Shown: positions 17,716-27,826, counted from the first letter of the stretch. The stretch: DNA of 64,000 bases from Dechloromonas hankyongensis (GCF_022012295.1 NZ_JAKLTN010000001.1:1674001-1738000), one strand, 5' to 3'. Translations and numbers: made by a program. The notes: generated from the letters alone by a model not told the origin.

Positions 17716-19356
17716 ATGAAAAATAATCAGCCCGTTAACCATGTAGAAACTTTGTTGCCAGAAAATGAGTTCATTTACTCACGGACGGATCTAAAGGGCA
17801 TCATCGTCGAAGCGAATGAAGCCTTCGCCAAGGTCAGTGGCTTTCTCCGGGAGGAGATGATCGGCCAGCCGCACAATTTGGTCCGGCATCCCGATATGCC
17901 CGAAGCGGCTTTCGCCGACCTGTGGTCTGACCTCAAGGCCGGGCGCCCCTGGCGAGGGATCGTCAAGAACCGACGGAAAGATGGAGGGTTTTACTGGGTC
18001 GTCGCCAATGCTTCGCCTGTCCGTGAAAATGGACAAATAGTCGGCTATCAGTCAGTTCGTTCGCGTCCGACCCGGGATGAAGTTAAGGCCGCCGAAGCAG
18101 CCTATAAACGAATTCGTGAAGGTGACCGGTCCATCTTCATTCAATTCGGCCGAGTCGTGAAACGGTGTTCCCCTTGGTTAAACGCACTTCTCTCTCTCCG
18201 GGCACAGATGGCCATCATGGGATTGGCCCTTCTTTTTGAATGTGCTTTCGTCCTCTACGGACGGATGGCGACCTCGTCGGCCTCCACGATCGATAATCTT
18301 CATGCGGTTATCGCAGGTATTGGCTTGTTGTATGGGCTGTATTTTCTGTTTGTTTTTACGCCACGAGTTAATAGCGATCTGTCCCGACTCGGCGAGTGGC
18401 TGGAGTCACTCCTGCTCTCTGGGGCACTCAATAAGCGCTTCGATTTAGCTCGGCGGGATGTCATCGGCACGATCGCAAGGCGTGCCGACAAGTTTGTATC
18501 AACGGTACAAGCGACGGTTCAGGGAATGGCGGATATTGCCTCACAAGTCAATCAGGCGACCGGGATGGTTGGACAAGGCGTTGAGGTTGCCCGGCAATCT
18601 GCGACCCAGCAAAGCGAGGCCAGCTCGTCGGCTGCGGCAGCGATTGAAGAAGTGACTGTTTCAATCGGAGAGGTGGCGGAGCACGCCCACTGTGCGCAAG
18701 CGGTAGCCCAGAAAGCCGGCCAGCTATCTCATGAGGGGGCCGCTTTATCGAGCAAAGCGACTGCCACCATTCTTGCCTTGGCTGATACTGTCAAAAAATC
18801 CGCCACACAAGTGGAAACGCTGGGTGACCGTTCGGCTGAAATCAGTCGCATTGTCGGCGTGATCAAGGAGATTGCAGATCAGACCAATCTTCTCGCACTT
18901 AATGCGGCCATTGAGGCGGCCCGGGCCGGTGAGCAGGGGCGTGGCTTTGCCGTGGTCGCAGATGAAGTGCGTAAGCTTGCCGAACGGACGGGGAGTGCAA
19001 CGCAGGAAATTGGCACCATGATTTCTGCCATTCAGTCGGATACCCAACACGCCGTAGAAGGAATGCGTTCAGGTGCAATCCAGGTCGAGGCAGGGGTAGA
19101 ACTGGTCCAGGAGGCCGAGCAAGCACTGCTTGAGATCAACACCGAAATGAGCAATACCAATCAGATGGTCAGCGACATTTCTCATGCTTCCGCGGAGCAA
19201 GAAAATGCCCTGATTCAACTAGCCCAAAATGTCGAAAAAGTCGCCGACATGACCGAACAAAATGTGGCCGTAGTGACCCAAACGGAATCATTGGTTCGTG
19301 ATTTAACCCTAGTCGCCGATCGGATGCGGAAATCGGTACATCAATTTGCAGTCTAA
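17716..19356 (+). CDS. PAS-containing methyl-accepting chemotaxis protein (Aer-like)
   Basis: A 546-residue membrane receptor. An N-terminal PAS domain (about 20-125; [22 protein letters not shown] and [15 protein letters not shown] end) is followed by two hydrophobic segments near 165-215, a short linker and the signalling domain. The highly conserved tip [41 protein letters not shown] is intact in composition. No periplasmic ligand domain is present, which matches aerotaxis or redox receptors of the Aer type; FAD binding is likely but not proven. It is followed by the broken response-regulator gene. Confidence 0.9.
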   Translation: MKNNQPVNHVETLLPENEFIYSRTDLKGIIVEANEAFAKVSGFLREEMIGQPHNLVRHPDMPEAAFADLWSDLKAGRPWRGIVKNRRKDGGFYWVVANASPVRENGQIVGYQSVRSRPTRDEVKAAEAAYKRIREGDRSIFIQFGRVVKRCSPWLNALLSLRAQMAIMGLALLFECAFVLYGRMATSSASTIDNLHAVIAGIGLLYGLYFLFVFTPRVNSDLSRLGEWLESLLLSGALNKRFDLARRDVIGTIARRADKFVSTVQATVQGMADIASQVNQATGMVGQGVEVARQSATQQSEASSSAAAAIEEVTVSIGEVAEHAHCAQAVAQKAGQLSHEGAALSSKATATILALADTVKKSATQVETLGDRSAEISRIVGVIKEIADQTNLLALNAAIEAARAGEQGRGFAVVADEVRKLAERTGSATQEIGTMISAIQSDTQHAVEGMRSGAIQVEAGVELVQEAEQALLEINTEMSNTNQMVSDISHASAEQENALIQLAQNVEKVADMTEQNVAVVTQTESLVRDLTLVADRMRKSVHQFAV

Positions 19357-19423
19357 GGTCCCGTATTCGCCTGTCGCATGCTGATTGACCGCATTTGAAT
19401 CATTATTAGCAGCGAAAGCCTTC

Positions 19424-19840
19424 ATGCACAAAAGTGAAGTCCCCTTGAAGTCAGGAGTCGAACCAAGCAGGACGGTGCTCTGTGTCGATGATGAACTTAA
19501 TGTCCTGGCTGCGCTGCGCCGGCTATTGCAACGTCATGGCTATGAAGTTCTACTGGCCAACAGCGGCGAAGAGGGTCTGCAAAGATAAGAAAGCCAGCCG
19601 GCCAGCGTTGTTATCTCTGATATGCGCATGCCGGGCATGGATGGGACCAAATTTCTCAAGCAGGTTCATGAACGATGGCCAGGAACGATCCGCATCCTGC
19701 TGACTGGGTATGCCAGTCAGGAGGCTCTCGAAGCCGCGATCTCTGAAGCAAAAGTGTATTGTTGTCTGGCCAAACCATGGGTTGATGAGGAGCTTATCAA
19801 GGTGATTGGCGAAGCCTTTTCATCACTTTCCATGTCTTGA
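19424..19840 (+). pseudogene. Single-domain response regulator interrupted by an in-frame stop
   Basis: The reading frame holds a receiver domain: acidic pocket (TVLCVDDELN), then TAA at 19586-19588, then in the same frame the phospho-Asp motif VVISDMRMPGMDG, the LLTGYA switch Thr and the conserved Lys in LAKPW. Both halves are in one frame with nothing missing, so a single nonsense change explains the break (homologous receivers usually have Leu around here). The second half alone lacks the acidic pocket and could not be phosphorylated normally. The family resembles HupR/RpfG-type receivers, but no output domain follows. Confidence 0.85.
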
Positions 19841-20092
19841 TGGGTAGGCAGAAAGATTCTGTGTTGTTCACTCGCCGGTATAACAAATCTTGCCAAGGGG
19901 GAGCGGATGCAGTTAATGCGAGATACGAGTATGCCATCTACAACAGGCAGAACATCGGCGTAAGCGGGTTTTGGAGCGGGAGCCGAACTCCGGTGGTAAT
20001 AGGCCAATCATCCGCCGTTCAGCACTGAATTTCAGCGGATGGCAACCTAAAGGCTAGCGGTTATCCTGAGGCTTGACGTTCTGGACAGGCAA

Positions 20093-20119
20093 GGGGCGGC
20101 GCAGTAGCATCGCCGCCCC
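20093..20119. repeat. Perfect 9-bp inverted repeat in the leader of the Hsp70 gene
   Basis: GGGGCGGCG (20093-20101) and CGCCGCCCC (20111-20119) flank CAGTAGCAT and end 17 bp before the ATG at 20137. In mRNA it would fold next to the ribosome site, so it may affect translation; a role as thermosensor or operator is speculation. The rest of the 296-bp gap after the broken regulator shows nothing else. Confidence 0.55.
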
Positions 20120-20136
20120 ACCCCGAAAGCGCCCCC

Positions 20137-21411
20137 ATGGTTTCACCTACCTCAGCCCATGCCTGCGGCATCGACTTCGGCACGTCCAACTCAACCGTCG
20201 GCTGGCTGAGACCGCAGCAAGCCACACTGCTCCCTCTTGAAGACGGCAAGTCGACCTTGCCTTCCGTCGTTTTCTTCAATGCCGAGGAAGATTCGGTCCG
20301 CTTCGGCCGGGCTGGTCTTCAGGACTACCTCGACGGCTATGAGGGACGGCTGATGCGTTCCCTCAAGAGCCTTTTGGGTAGCAGCCTGATTGACGGGGTC
20401 ACCGAAGTCCAGGGGCGCTCCATTCGCTTTCGTGATCTGCTTACCCAGTTCATCGCCACGCTCAAAGAGCGGGCGGAAGCGCACGGCGGGCGCCCTTTCG
20501 ATCAGGCCGTTTTCGGGCGGCCCGTGCATTTTGTCGATGACGATACCGACGCCGATCGGCTGGCTGAGGCCACCTTGGGCGATATCGCCCGTGCGGTGGG
20601 GTTCAAGGAGTTGAGTTTCCAGTATGAGCCTATCGCCGCCGCCTTCCATTACGAGACCGGCCTTGCCCGGGAGGAAGTGGTTCTGGTAGCCGATATCGGT
20701 GGTGGCACTTCCGACTTCTCCATCGTTCGTCTTTCCCCGGATCGGGCACACGCAGCTGACCGATGGAGCGATGTCTTGGCCAACGACGGCATCCACATCG
20801 GTGGCACTGATTTCGACAAACAGCTGAGCTTGGCGGAAGTCATGCCTCTGTTGGGGCATCGTAGCCAGTTGAAGAATGGTCGGGAAATGCCGTCCAGCAT
20901 CTATTTCAACCTGGCGACCTGGCACACCATCAATTTTGCCTACACCCGCCAGGTCTGGGCCGAACAGCAGCGGCTTCATCTTGATGCCATCGCCCCGGAG
21001 CGGCTCGATCGCCTCCTGGCTTTGATCCGGGACAGGGCCGGCCATTGGCTGGCCCACCAGGTTGAGGAGGTAAAGATTGCCCTTTCCAACCAGGAGACGG
21101 CCCAGCTTTCCCTGGAGCGATTTTCTCCTGGCGAACAAAAGCTGCTGACACGCAGCCAATTTGATTTGGCAGCCCTGGTCCTAGTGGAAAAGATCGAGGG
21201 TGCCGTCGCTCGATTGCTGCCCGAGGCGGGGGTGTCAGCGTCCGATATCGATACGGTCTTCTTCACTGGCGGATCGAGCGGCATCCCCCTGCTGCGTCGG
21301 CGTATTTCTTCGTTGTTGCCCCAAGCCCGGGTCGTCGAAGGTGACCTCTTCGGCAGTATTGGCGCAGGCCTGGCAGTCGATGCAGCGCGCCGTTACGGAA
21401 TGGGACGTTAG
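20137..21411 (+). CDS. yegD: YegD-type Hsp70-family chaperone-like ATPase
   Basis: A 424-residue protein with the actin/Hsp70 ATPase fold: phosphate 1 loop GIDFGTSNSTVG, phosphate 2 loop VADIGGGTSDFS and adenosine motif FFTGGSSGIPLLR. It lacks a full DnaK substrate-binding domain, as in E. coli YegD. Its cellular role is unknown. It stands alone, without dnaJ or grpE. Confidence 0.88.
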   Translation: MVSPTSAHACGIDFGTSNSTVGWLRPQQATLLPLEDGKSTLPSVVFFNAEEDSVRFGRAGLQDYLDGYEGRLMRSLKSLLGSSLIDGVTEVQGRSIRFRDLLTQFIATLKERAEAHGGRPFDQAVFGRPVHFVDDDTDADRLAEATLGDIARAVGFKELSFQYEPIAAAFHYETGLAREEVVLVADIGGGTSDFSIVRLSPDRAHAADRWSDVLANDGIHIGGTDFDKQLSLAEVMPLLGHRSQLKNGREMPSSIYFNLATWHTINFAYTRQVWAEQQRLHLDAIAPERLDRLLALIRDRAGHWLAHQVEEVKIALSNQETAQLSLERFSPGEQKLLTRSQFDLAALVLVEKIEGAVARLLPEAGVSASDIDTVFFTGGSSGIPLLRRRISSLLPQARVVEGDLFGSIGAGLAVDAARRYGMGR

Positions 21412-21513
21412 CAAACAGCGGCCGGCTTCTTTCGTTGCCCGACAGAAAATCGGCCAAAGCCGTCCCTGAGTACACTTTGCCCATCAGTCGGCAATGCGCC
21501 GGAGATCTGCCAT

Positions 21514-21765
21514 TCAACTGCCGCTAGCACTTGTCAGGCTAATGGCCTTAAGCCAATGCTGCTGTCGCTCAACCACTCGATCTACTGATTGATCGATGAG
21601 TTCTTGATCGACGAGCGGAGCAGTTGCACCTTCAGTATTGATCAGCAAAACGCGACTTTCTGGCCCAAGGCCGATAGATGCTCGGACAGAAGGGGTAACG
21701 TCAAGCGCTTTAAAATCTATGTGGCGCTGAGCCGAGACAAAGTCGGGGCTTCCTTGCCAGTACAT
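21514..21765 (-). pseudogene. Remnant of the C-terminus of a PLP-dependent ammonia-lyase
   Basis: An 83-codon frame whose middle (SIGLGPESRVLLINTEGATAP) resembles the C-terminal segment of fold-type II PLP enzymes such as diaminopropionate ammonia-lyase or threonine dehydratase. The catalytic parts (Lys-PLP motif, glycine loop) are absent, and the upstream neighbour on this strand is the MFS gene 17 bp away. It looks like the leftover 3' end of a deleted gene. The rest of 21412-21782 shows no feature. Confidence 0.4.
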
Positions 21766-21782
21766 CTGTCAGCCGAATCAAC

Positions 21783-23018
21783 CTAGGTCACGCCGGGACA
21801 TGCCCTCCCCCGTTTCACCTCTGACCGTGCCAAGGCAAGTATCGCCAGCACCAACGGAACGAATGACAACCAAAGAACGGTGTTCCAACCGTAAGCTGTC
21901 AGCAGCCCTCCTGACAGAAAAGAGCCAAACGCGACAGCCCCGAACACGACGAAATCGTTGAACGACTGAACGCGGTTCTTTTCCTCTGGGCGATGGCATT
22001 CCAGCACTAGCGTCGACGCTCCGATAAATCCGAAGTTCCAACCAACGCCGAGCAGGATCAGGGTGAGCCAGAAATGGGTGATATCCACTCCCATCAAGCC
22101 GACAATCACGGAGAGACCGGTCAGCAGCAATCCCCCCATGACCACCCGGGGCGCCCCGAAATGCGTAATCAGTCTGCCGGTGAAGAAGCTCGGCGCGTAC
22201 ATGGCGATAACGTGCCACTGAATACCAAGGTTCGACGACTCTTGGGAGTGGCCGCACATCCGCATGGCGAGCGGCGCCGAAGTCATCAGAAAGTTCATCA
22301 GCAGGTAGGAAACAACGCCACAGCCGGCGGCAGTCAAAAATTCAGGCTGGCGGGCAATTTCCCGGATCGGACGCCCGTTGGCCGCTTCCTCTGCGGCAGG
22401 ATTTGGCAGGTGCACCCCAACCAGGATTGATGCGGAAAGCGCCGCTACTGCCGCCTGTGCCATAAACGTTCCGGCAAAGGTATAGGGCGCCCAAAGGTTC
22501 ATGGTGTAGGTGACCAATTGTGGCCCGATTACGCCGGCAACGATGCCCCCGGCCATAACTAAGGAAAGTGCGCGTGGGCGCTGACTCGGGGGAACGCAAT
22601 CGGCTGCCGCGAAACGGAAGGACAGAACAACGGCAGCATAGGCGCCACCAAAGAAGGTGGCGACACAGAACAACCAGAACAGGCCTTGCACAACCGCCAA
22701 TGCCGAAAGCAAGCCAACCAGGACGCCGCACCCAGTCCCGACCATGAAGGCGGTGCGACGACCATAGCGTTGAGCGATAGCACCTGCCGGTAAGGAGCAG
22801 GCCGCCATGCCGATGACGAAAATGCTAATCGGCAGCGTAGCCAGCGCCTGGCTGGGAGACAACATGTTGCCAACGATGGCGCCCGTAGCATAAACAACCA
22901 CGGCGTTGGCGCCAGAGAGGGCCTGCGCGATTGTCAGTCTGGCAACATTGCTCTTGGAATTGGCGTAAGGATCGTGCGAAGCTGATTCAGTTGAAGAGAG
23001 GGCATCGTTATGGGGCAT
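21783..23018 (-). CDS. MFS transporter
   Basis: A 411-residue, 12-helix major facilitator protein. The loop between helices 2 and 3 reads GAIAQRYGRRTAFMVG, close to the family motif GxLaDrxGrrxxl. It follows the alcohol dehydrogenase gene with an 11-bp overlap, so it is the last gene of the redox operon read from 26682 downward. Substrate unknown; export of the operon's substrate or product is plausible. Confidence 0.85.
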   Translation of the reverse strand: MPHNDALSSTESASHDPYANSKSNVARLTIAQALSGANAVVVYATGAIVGNMLSPSQALATLPISIFVIGMAACSLPAGAIAQRYGRRTAFMVGTGCGVLVGLLSALAVVQGLFWLFCVATFFGGAYAAVVLSFRFAAADCVPPSQRPRALSLVMAGGIVAGVIGPQLVTYTMNLWAPYTFAGTFMAQAAVAALSASILVGVHLPNPAAEEAANGRPIREIARQPEFLTAAGCGVVSYLLMNFLMTSAPLAMRMCGHSQESSNLGIQWHVIAMYAPSFFTGRLITHFGAPRVVMGGLLLTGLSVIVGLMGVDITHFWLTLILLGVGWNFGFIGASTLVLECHRPEEKNRVQSFNDFVVFGAVAFGSFLSGGLLTAYGWNTVLWLSFVPLVLAILALARSEVKRGRACPGVT

Positions 23019-24045
23019 TGGCTTTGTCTTTCATGGTCAGGACCATCCGGAACTTCACGTCACCGGATTTCATCTTCAGGTACGCATCAAATGCATTTTC
23101 CAGCGGCATGGTCTCGACCCAGGGGCGCACATCAGTCAAGACACTGAAGCCGAGCGCCTTCTCGTTATCATAGGAGGTGCCTGTAATCGAGCCGAGCACG
23201 CTGCGTTCGCCAACGACGAGATGGCCTGCAGTCATGGGGAACGGGGATTTGTCGGCACCGAGCAGGACAAGTCTGCCGCGTGGTGCGAGTCCAGGCATCA
23301 GCGCAGCAACAGCTTCCGGGTTACCAATCGTCGTGATGATGGCTTGTGCTCCGCCCAGTGACCTGAGTCTGTTTCCTGCGTCTTCGGATTGAGTATCAAT
23401 ATAGAGATGGGCGCCAAGCTTCAGGGCATCCTCCACGATGTCCTGCCCGCGTCCGACAGCGACGACCTTGAAGCCCATTCGTCTGGCGTACTGCAGCGCC
23501 ATGTGGCCGAGGCCGCCAATCCCGAGGATAGCGACCAGATCGCCGGCTTCGGCGCCGGATTTCTTGAGTGCGTTAAAGGTGGCGATTCCCGCACAGAGGA
23601 TAGGTGCAGCCTCCACAGAATCCAGTTCCTCGGGAATCGACACCAGTCCACTGGCGCGTGCCAGCATCATTTCGGCATAGCCACCATCGCAGGATACGCC
23701 AACAAAGGGCTGGTTTTCGCAAAGCTGGAACTGTCCCTGACGGCATTGCGTGCATTCATGGCAATGACTGCCCAGGCGGCCGATCCCGACGCGTTGGCCA
23801 AGCTGCCAGCGCGAGTGGACATGGGCGCCGATGGCGACGATACGGCCGATGACCTCATGCCCTGGTACACGCGGCGGCTGCAGCGACGGATCGGCATTGT
23901 CGATATCGGAGGCATCGGCACCACAGATGCCGCAGGCTTCGACTTCGATCAGCACCTCATCATTGCCTGGCGTGGGCGTTTTGCGCTCGACGAGTTCCAG
24001 TGTGCCGGGTTGGGTAATCTGCATGGCTCGATAGGTCGTTTTCAC
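23008..24045 (-). CDS. Zinc-dependent alcohol dehydrogenase (MDR family)
   Basis: A 345-residue medium-chain dehydrogenase. Catalytic zinc residues are in CGICGADASD and PGHEVIGRI; structural zinc cysteines are in CHECTQCRQGQFQLC; the NAD(P) fold is AILGIGGLGHMALQYA. It oxidises an alcohol or reduces an aldehyde; substrate unknown. It overlaps the flavin oxidase gene upstream by 4 bp and the MFS gene downstream by 11 bp. Confidence 0.9.
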   Translation of the reverse strand: MKTTYRAMQITQPGTLELVERKTPTPGNDEVLIEVEACGICGADASDIDNADPSLQPPRVPGHEVIGRIVAIGAHVHSRWQLGQRVGIGRLGSHCHECTQCRQGQFQLCENQPFVGVSCDGGYAEMMLARASGLVSIPEELDSVEAAPILCAGIATFNALKKSGAEAGDLVAILGIGGLGHMALQYARRMGFKVVAVGRGQDIVEDALKLGAHLYIDTQSEDAGNRLRSLGGAQAIITTIGNPEAVAALMPGLAPRGRLVLLGADKSPFPMTAGHLVVGERSVLGSITGTSYDNEKALGFSVLTDVRPWVETMPLENAFDAYLKMKSGDVKFRMVLTMKDKANAP

Positions 24046-25145
24046 CGCTTACGCTCCAGTTGATTGATGATCTGCATGGACGCATATTCGGCGGCTTCGA
24101 TGGCACCAGCAAGATAACCAGCATCGCGGCGCCCGGCTTCACTGCCGGATAGCCAGAGGCGGTTTCGCCATTCAACAGGCAGAGGTGCGAGGCCACCGGA
24201 AACCGGATGACCATCGGCCTGCCGGTCATCCTCCGTCGCCGTTAGCGGATCAGTGGCCCAATCCTTGAACAAGGTTGCGTGCGGCTGGCTGGCTTCCGGG
24301 CCAAATACCTGAGTGAGTTGCTCGATGGCAGCCTGGGTGATGACATCTGTTCCCAGCTTCGCACGTTGCCAGGCCGACATGCCGACAAAGCCGAACAAGG
24401 CCGCCTTGCCGGAGGCCGTTGTCGCGTCATGAATCTCGCTGAGTGGCCCGACTGCGCTTTGCGCCGTACCCGAAAGGCCCGCTTCGCGCCAGAATGGCCG
24501 GTCGTAGAGCGCAAAAAATTTGGCGTGCGGCGCCATCCAGGTCGGCGTGTCGCGCCAGTTGCGGGCGGTTGTTGCATCGAGTGGCGGCGAGAAGCTGACC
24601 GTCGCTTCAAGCAGGCGCGGAGGCAAGGCAAAAAGGACATGGCTGGCTTTCATGCTCCGAGCAGCACCGACAGCATCGACGAAACCCACCTCAACCTCGC
24701 CACGATCAAGCGTCACCTGGGTCACTCGCGTATCCAGCCAGATATTGGCCTTAGGCAGACCGGCAGCGAGAGCCGAGACAATCGCCCCGATCCCTCTGCC
24801 CAGCCGCATCGAGTCCGGTACCTGGCGCATGCCGGGAAATCGGCGCGGAGCCTCGCCTGGCTCGCGCTGGAAGAGCATGTCCCCATCGCTGTGCTGGGCA
24901 AAGAAGGAGAGTGCGAGGTCATCCACCAGATAGCTCATCGCCGATTGCATACCCGGCCAGAACCAGGATGGCCCGAGATCAAAGCCGTCATTCGACACTT
25001 GGCCGCTGGCATCCGTCGAGAGAATGCGGCCACCCAGGCGATCACGCGCCTCAAGCAGCTGAAAGGCAATACCGGATTGGTGGAGATGGCGGGCCGCAGT
25101 CAAACCAGCAAGGCCTCCGCCGACAATGAAGACAGGATTTGTCAT
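24042..25145 (-). CDS. FAD-dependent amine-oxidase-like protein
   Basis: A 367-residue flavoprotein with the N-terminal dinucleotide motif VFIVGGGLAGLTAARHL, the following GGR motif (LGGRILS) and the C-terminal FAD segment LWLSGSEAGRRDAGYLAGAIEAAEYA. It belongs to the monoamine oxidase/phytoene desaturase superfamily. I chose the ATG at 25145, directly before the nucleotide-binding strand, over the frame start at 25190. Coupled by a 4-bp overlap to the dehydrogenase gene. Confidence 0.85.
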   Translation of the reverse strand: MTNPVFIVGGGLAGLTAARHLHQSGIAFQLLEARDRLGGRILSTDASGQVSNDGFDLGPSWFWPGMQSAMSYLVDDLALSFFAQHSDGDMLFQREPGEAPRRFPGMRQVPDSMRLGRGIGAIVSALAAGLPKANIWLDTRVTQVTLDRGEVEVGFVDAVGAARSMKASHVLFALPPRLLEATVSFSPPLDATTARNWRDTPTWMAPHAKFFALYDRPFWREAGLSGTAQSAVGPLSEIHDATTASGKAALFGFVGMSAWQRAKLGTDVITQAAIEQLTQVFGPEASQPHATLFKDWATDPLTATEDDRQADGHPVSGGLAPLPVEWRNRLWLSGSEAGRRDAGYLAGAIEAAEYASMQIINQLERKR

Positions 25146-25202
25146 GGCGATGATATTCAGGGTAACGATGCGGAGGCGCTTTTTCGGCACCTCCGACGCT
25201 GG

Positions 25203-25544
25203 TTACTGTTTCGGCAAGGCGCCAATCGTGTCGAAAACGCGAGCGGTATAGGTAAGGGCGGCGCCCGCATTGAGTGCGATGGCAGTACCCAGAGCTTCTG
25301 CGATTTCTTCATTTGATGCGCCCAACGCCACAGCTTTCTTGGCGTGAACGGAAATACAGCCATCGCAGCGGGTGGTCACCGCAACGGCGAGCGCGATCAG
25401 TTCATGAATCTTCAGCTCCAATTTGCCGGTCTTGGTGGCGCTGCTCTCGATGGTTTGCAGCCCACGCAGAACCTCCGGGCTTAGCTTGGCAAAATCGCCA
25501 ACGCGGTTGAGCAGCACATCGCGATAGGTGTTCCAGTCTTGCAT
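25203..25544 (-). CDS. AhpD-like/carboxymuconolactone decarboxylase family protein
   Basis: A 113-residue protein with the alkylhydroperoxidase core CDGCISVHAKKAVALGAS, where the CxxC pair and the histidine form the redox proton relay. The family reduces peroxides or acts as a decarboxylase. In this redox operon a peroxidase-like role beside a flavin oxidase, which would release H2O2, is reasonable (inference). Confidence 0.88.
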   Translation of the reverse strand: MQDWNTYRDVLLNRVGDFAKLSPEVLRGLQTIESSATKTGKLELKIHELIALAVAVTTRCDGCISVHAKKAVALGASNEEIAEALGTAIALNAGAALTYTARVFDTIGALPKQ

Positions 25545-25604
25545 CGTGAAAATCTCTTATGAAGGTAGTTGGCGGGTGCCTGAAAGGCCCCCGATGGACA
25601 GAAA

Positions 25605-25886
25605 TTAAACGGCTTGGTAGATGCGCACGTCGGGTGCAGCGTCGAGCAGCGGCTTGAGTGCTTCGACAACATCGGTGTTGAAAAGCGCGCTTTGCAGGTA
25701 GGCATTGGCGTGATCCAGGCTGTCGAAACCGTGCAGCACCTGGACGTCCTCATCCCGTACCAGCAGTTCCTTCGTCTTCGCGCCAGCGATGGTGTTCAAG
25801 AACGGGGCCTTGTATTTCTCATAGACGCCAGCAGCGGCAGCACGGTTGGGGTTGGCGATCTTGAGGGTGATTTGCAGATAGACCAT
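25605..25886 (-). CDS. Small ferredoxin-like alpha/beta-barrel protein
   Basis: A 93-residue protein (MVYLQITLKIANPN...) with alternating strands and helices in the size and style of the dimeric alpha-beta-barrel/antibiotic-biosynthesis-monooxygenase superfamily. No unique catalytic residue can be assigned. It lies between the SDR and AhpD-like genes of the operon. Confidence 0.65.
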   Translation of the reverse strand: MVYLQITLKIANPNRAAAAGVYEKYKAPFLNTIAGAKTKELLVRDEDVQVLHGFDSLDHANAYLQSALFNTDVVEALKPLLDAAPDVRIYQAV

Positions 25887-25908
25887 GTTGTTTCTCCTTT
25901 TTGAAAGA

Positions 25909-26682
25909 TCAGTTGCGGCCGGCCATTACGCCGCCATCCACGTCCCAGTTGGCGCCAGTAACCCAGCTTGCCTTCTCCGAGAGCAGGAAAGTAACGACTT
26001 CGGCGACATCCTGGGGCGTGCCGACTCGACCAATCGGATGGAAGCTGTTGAAGCCCTGCAATGCCCCATGAACCTCGGCTTTCGGAATGAAGCCTTCGTA
26101 GATCGGGGTTTCCACGACAGCCGGCGACACCGCATTAACGCGGATGTGCTTCGGGGCCAGTTCCATGGCCAGATGCTGGGTCAGCGCATGCAGACCGGCC
26201 TTGGCCATCGAATAGGCCGATGATGGGGTGGCGGCGATGGCCTGCTTGGCCCACATCGATCCGATATTGACGATGGCACCCGGACGATCCTTGGCGACCA
26301 GATTGGCGGCAACCTTCTGGGTGATGAAGAAAAACGCCTTGTTCAGCTTCATGTACTGCTCGTAGTCACCAGACTGATGTTCCAGGAACGGCTTGGGGAA
26401 GAAGACGCCAGCTGCATTGACCAGCAGGTCGATGTCGGCATGCTGCTCATCGATAGTCTTGAGCAAGGTGTTCAGGCCTTCGTCGCTATTCAGGTCGGCC
26501 GTTAGGGCCCAAACCTGGCCCAGTTTTGCCAGTTCTTGCCGAGCTGCTTCGGTCTTGTCGGCCCGGTGACCGACGATCACTGCGCTGCCACCTTCGGCGA
26601 GGATCATCCGTGCCGTTTGCAGGCCCATGCCGCTGGTGCCGCCGACGACCAACAGTTTTTTGCCCTGGAATTGATTACTCAT
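25909..26682 (-). CDS. Short-chain dehydrogenase/reductase (first gene of redox operon)
   Basis: A 257-residue classical [16 protein letters not shown] cofactor loop, [12 protein letters not shown], and the catalytic [11 protein letters not shown] with the serine in NIGSMW. The C-terminus [18 protein letters not shown] is typical. It is the first gene behind the promoter region shared with the divergent LysR gene, which probably controls the six-gene operon. Confidence 0.9.
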   Translation of the reverse strand: MSNQFQGKKLLVVGGTSGMGLQTARMILAEGGSAVIVGHRADKTEAARQELAKLGQVWALTADLNSDEGLNTLLKTIDEQHADIDLLVNAAGVFFPKPFLEHQSGDYEQYMKLNKAFFFITQKVAANLVAKDRPGAIVNIGSMWAKQAIAATPSSAYSMAKAGLHALTQHLAMELAPKHIRVNAVSPAVVETPIYEGFIPKAEVHGALQGFNSFHPIGRVGTPQDVAEVVTFLLSEKASWVTGANWDVDGGVMAGRN

Positions 26683-26861
26683 GTGGAATCTCTCTTTCGC
26701 TATTAGAAAAACTATTCATGCCTGGCCGCATCAGGAGCGCCAGATATCAGCCTGGGTCGTTGTTTCATCGATCCATTCGGCTTGAGGCGAATTTTTCTCT
26801 TGTTCCTTGAGGCCGGCAAACGAGATAAAGTGTCCATTATTGAAAGAAAAACTTTGTCGAC

Positions 26862-27770
26862 ATGAAGTTGCCTGTTCACCTGAATGCATTGCGTGCCTTC
26901 GAGGCCAGTGCCCGCCACCAAAGCTTTTCTGCGGCAGCAGCCGAACTCCACGTTACCCCAGCCGCGGTCGGCCAACTCGTGCGGACCCTCGAGGATTGGC
27001 TGGGTACGCCGCTATTTCTTCGCAATGCGAGCGGCAAGGCGCGACTGATCGCAACAGAGGCGGCCGAGCAAGCCTTGCCCGACATCCGGGCCGGCTTTGA
27101 TCGACTGGCGCTAGGCATGGAACTGCTCAAGGAGGGATCGGCCAGCGGGGTATTAACCGTCACAGTCAGCCCAGCTTTTGCGGCGAAGTGGCTGCTACCG
27201 CGTATTGATCGCTTCCAATCAGCTTGGCCCGATACCGATGTGCGCCTGGATACCAGCCTCAAGGCCGTAGATTTCGTAGCGCAGAGAATCGATATCGGTG
27301 TGCGCTATGGCATCGGCTCCTGGCCGGGCTTGACGGCGGTCAAGCTGATGGAAGAGGAGGTCTATCCGGTGTGTTCACCGAAGCTGTTGCGTGAGCATCC
27401 ATTCAGCAGGCCTGAAGATCTCGCGCTTGAAACACTGATTCACGACTTGTCGATGGATAGCCAGGCCGCTTTTCCTTCCTGGGAAGCCTGGTTGCGCAAG
27501 GCTGGTGTCAGCGCTGTTGCGGTGCAGCGCGGCCTGAAGATCAACAACTCGGCGGCGGTCTTGCAGGCAGCCGCCGAGGGGCACGGCATTGCCCTTGCCC
27601 GTAGCGTCATGGCGCGGGATGACTTGTCCAGCGGCCGCCTGGTTCGACTTTTCCCGGAGATTTCATTTCCCTCGCCGCTGGCCTACTTTGTTGTTTATCG
27701 GCAGGAGTGTTCAACCAAGCCGAAGCTGGTGGCTTTTCGGGACTGGTTGATCAACGAGGCGATGAATTGA
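26862..27770 (+). CDS. LysR-family regulator (GcvA-like) of the redox operon
   Basis: A 302-residue regulator. The N-terminal helix-turn-helix is LRAFEASARHQSFSAAAAELHVTPAAVGQLVRTLEDWLG and the rest is the periplasmic-binding-like effector domain. The N-terminus MKLPVHLNALRAFEA is of the GcvA subgroup. It is divergent from the SDR gene with a 179-bp gap that includes an AAAGT...ACTTT inverted pair at about 26825-26855, a possible operator. Confidence 0.88.
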   Translation: MKLPVHLNALRAFEASARHQSFSAAAAELHVTPAAVGQLVRTLEDWLGTPLFLRNASGKARLIATEAAEQALPDIRAGFDRLALGMELLKEGSASGVLTVTVSPAFAAKWLLPRIDRFQSAWPDTDVRLDTSLKAVDFVAQRIDIGVRYGIGSWPGLTAVKLMEEEVYPVCSPKLLREHPFSRPEDLALETLIHDLSMDSQAAFPSWEAWLRKAGVSAVAVQRGLKINNSAAVLQAAAEGHGIALARSVMARDDLSSGRLVRLFPEISFPSPLAYFVVYRQECSTKPKLVAFRDWLINEAMN

Positions 27771-27826
27771 AGCGTCAAGGCAAACGTGATCTACACCGCC
27801 CCAAGGGCTTGTGTTGCGGATTACAT

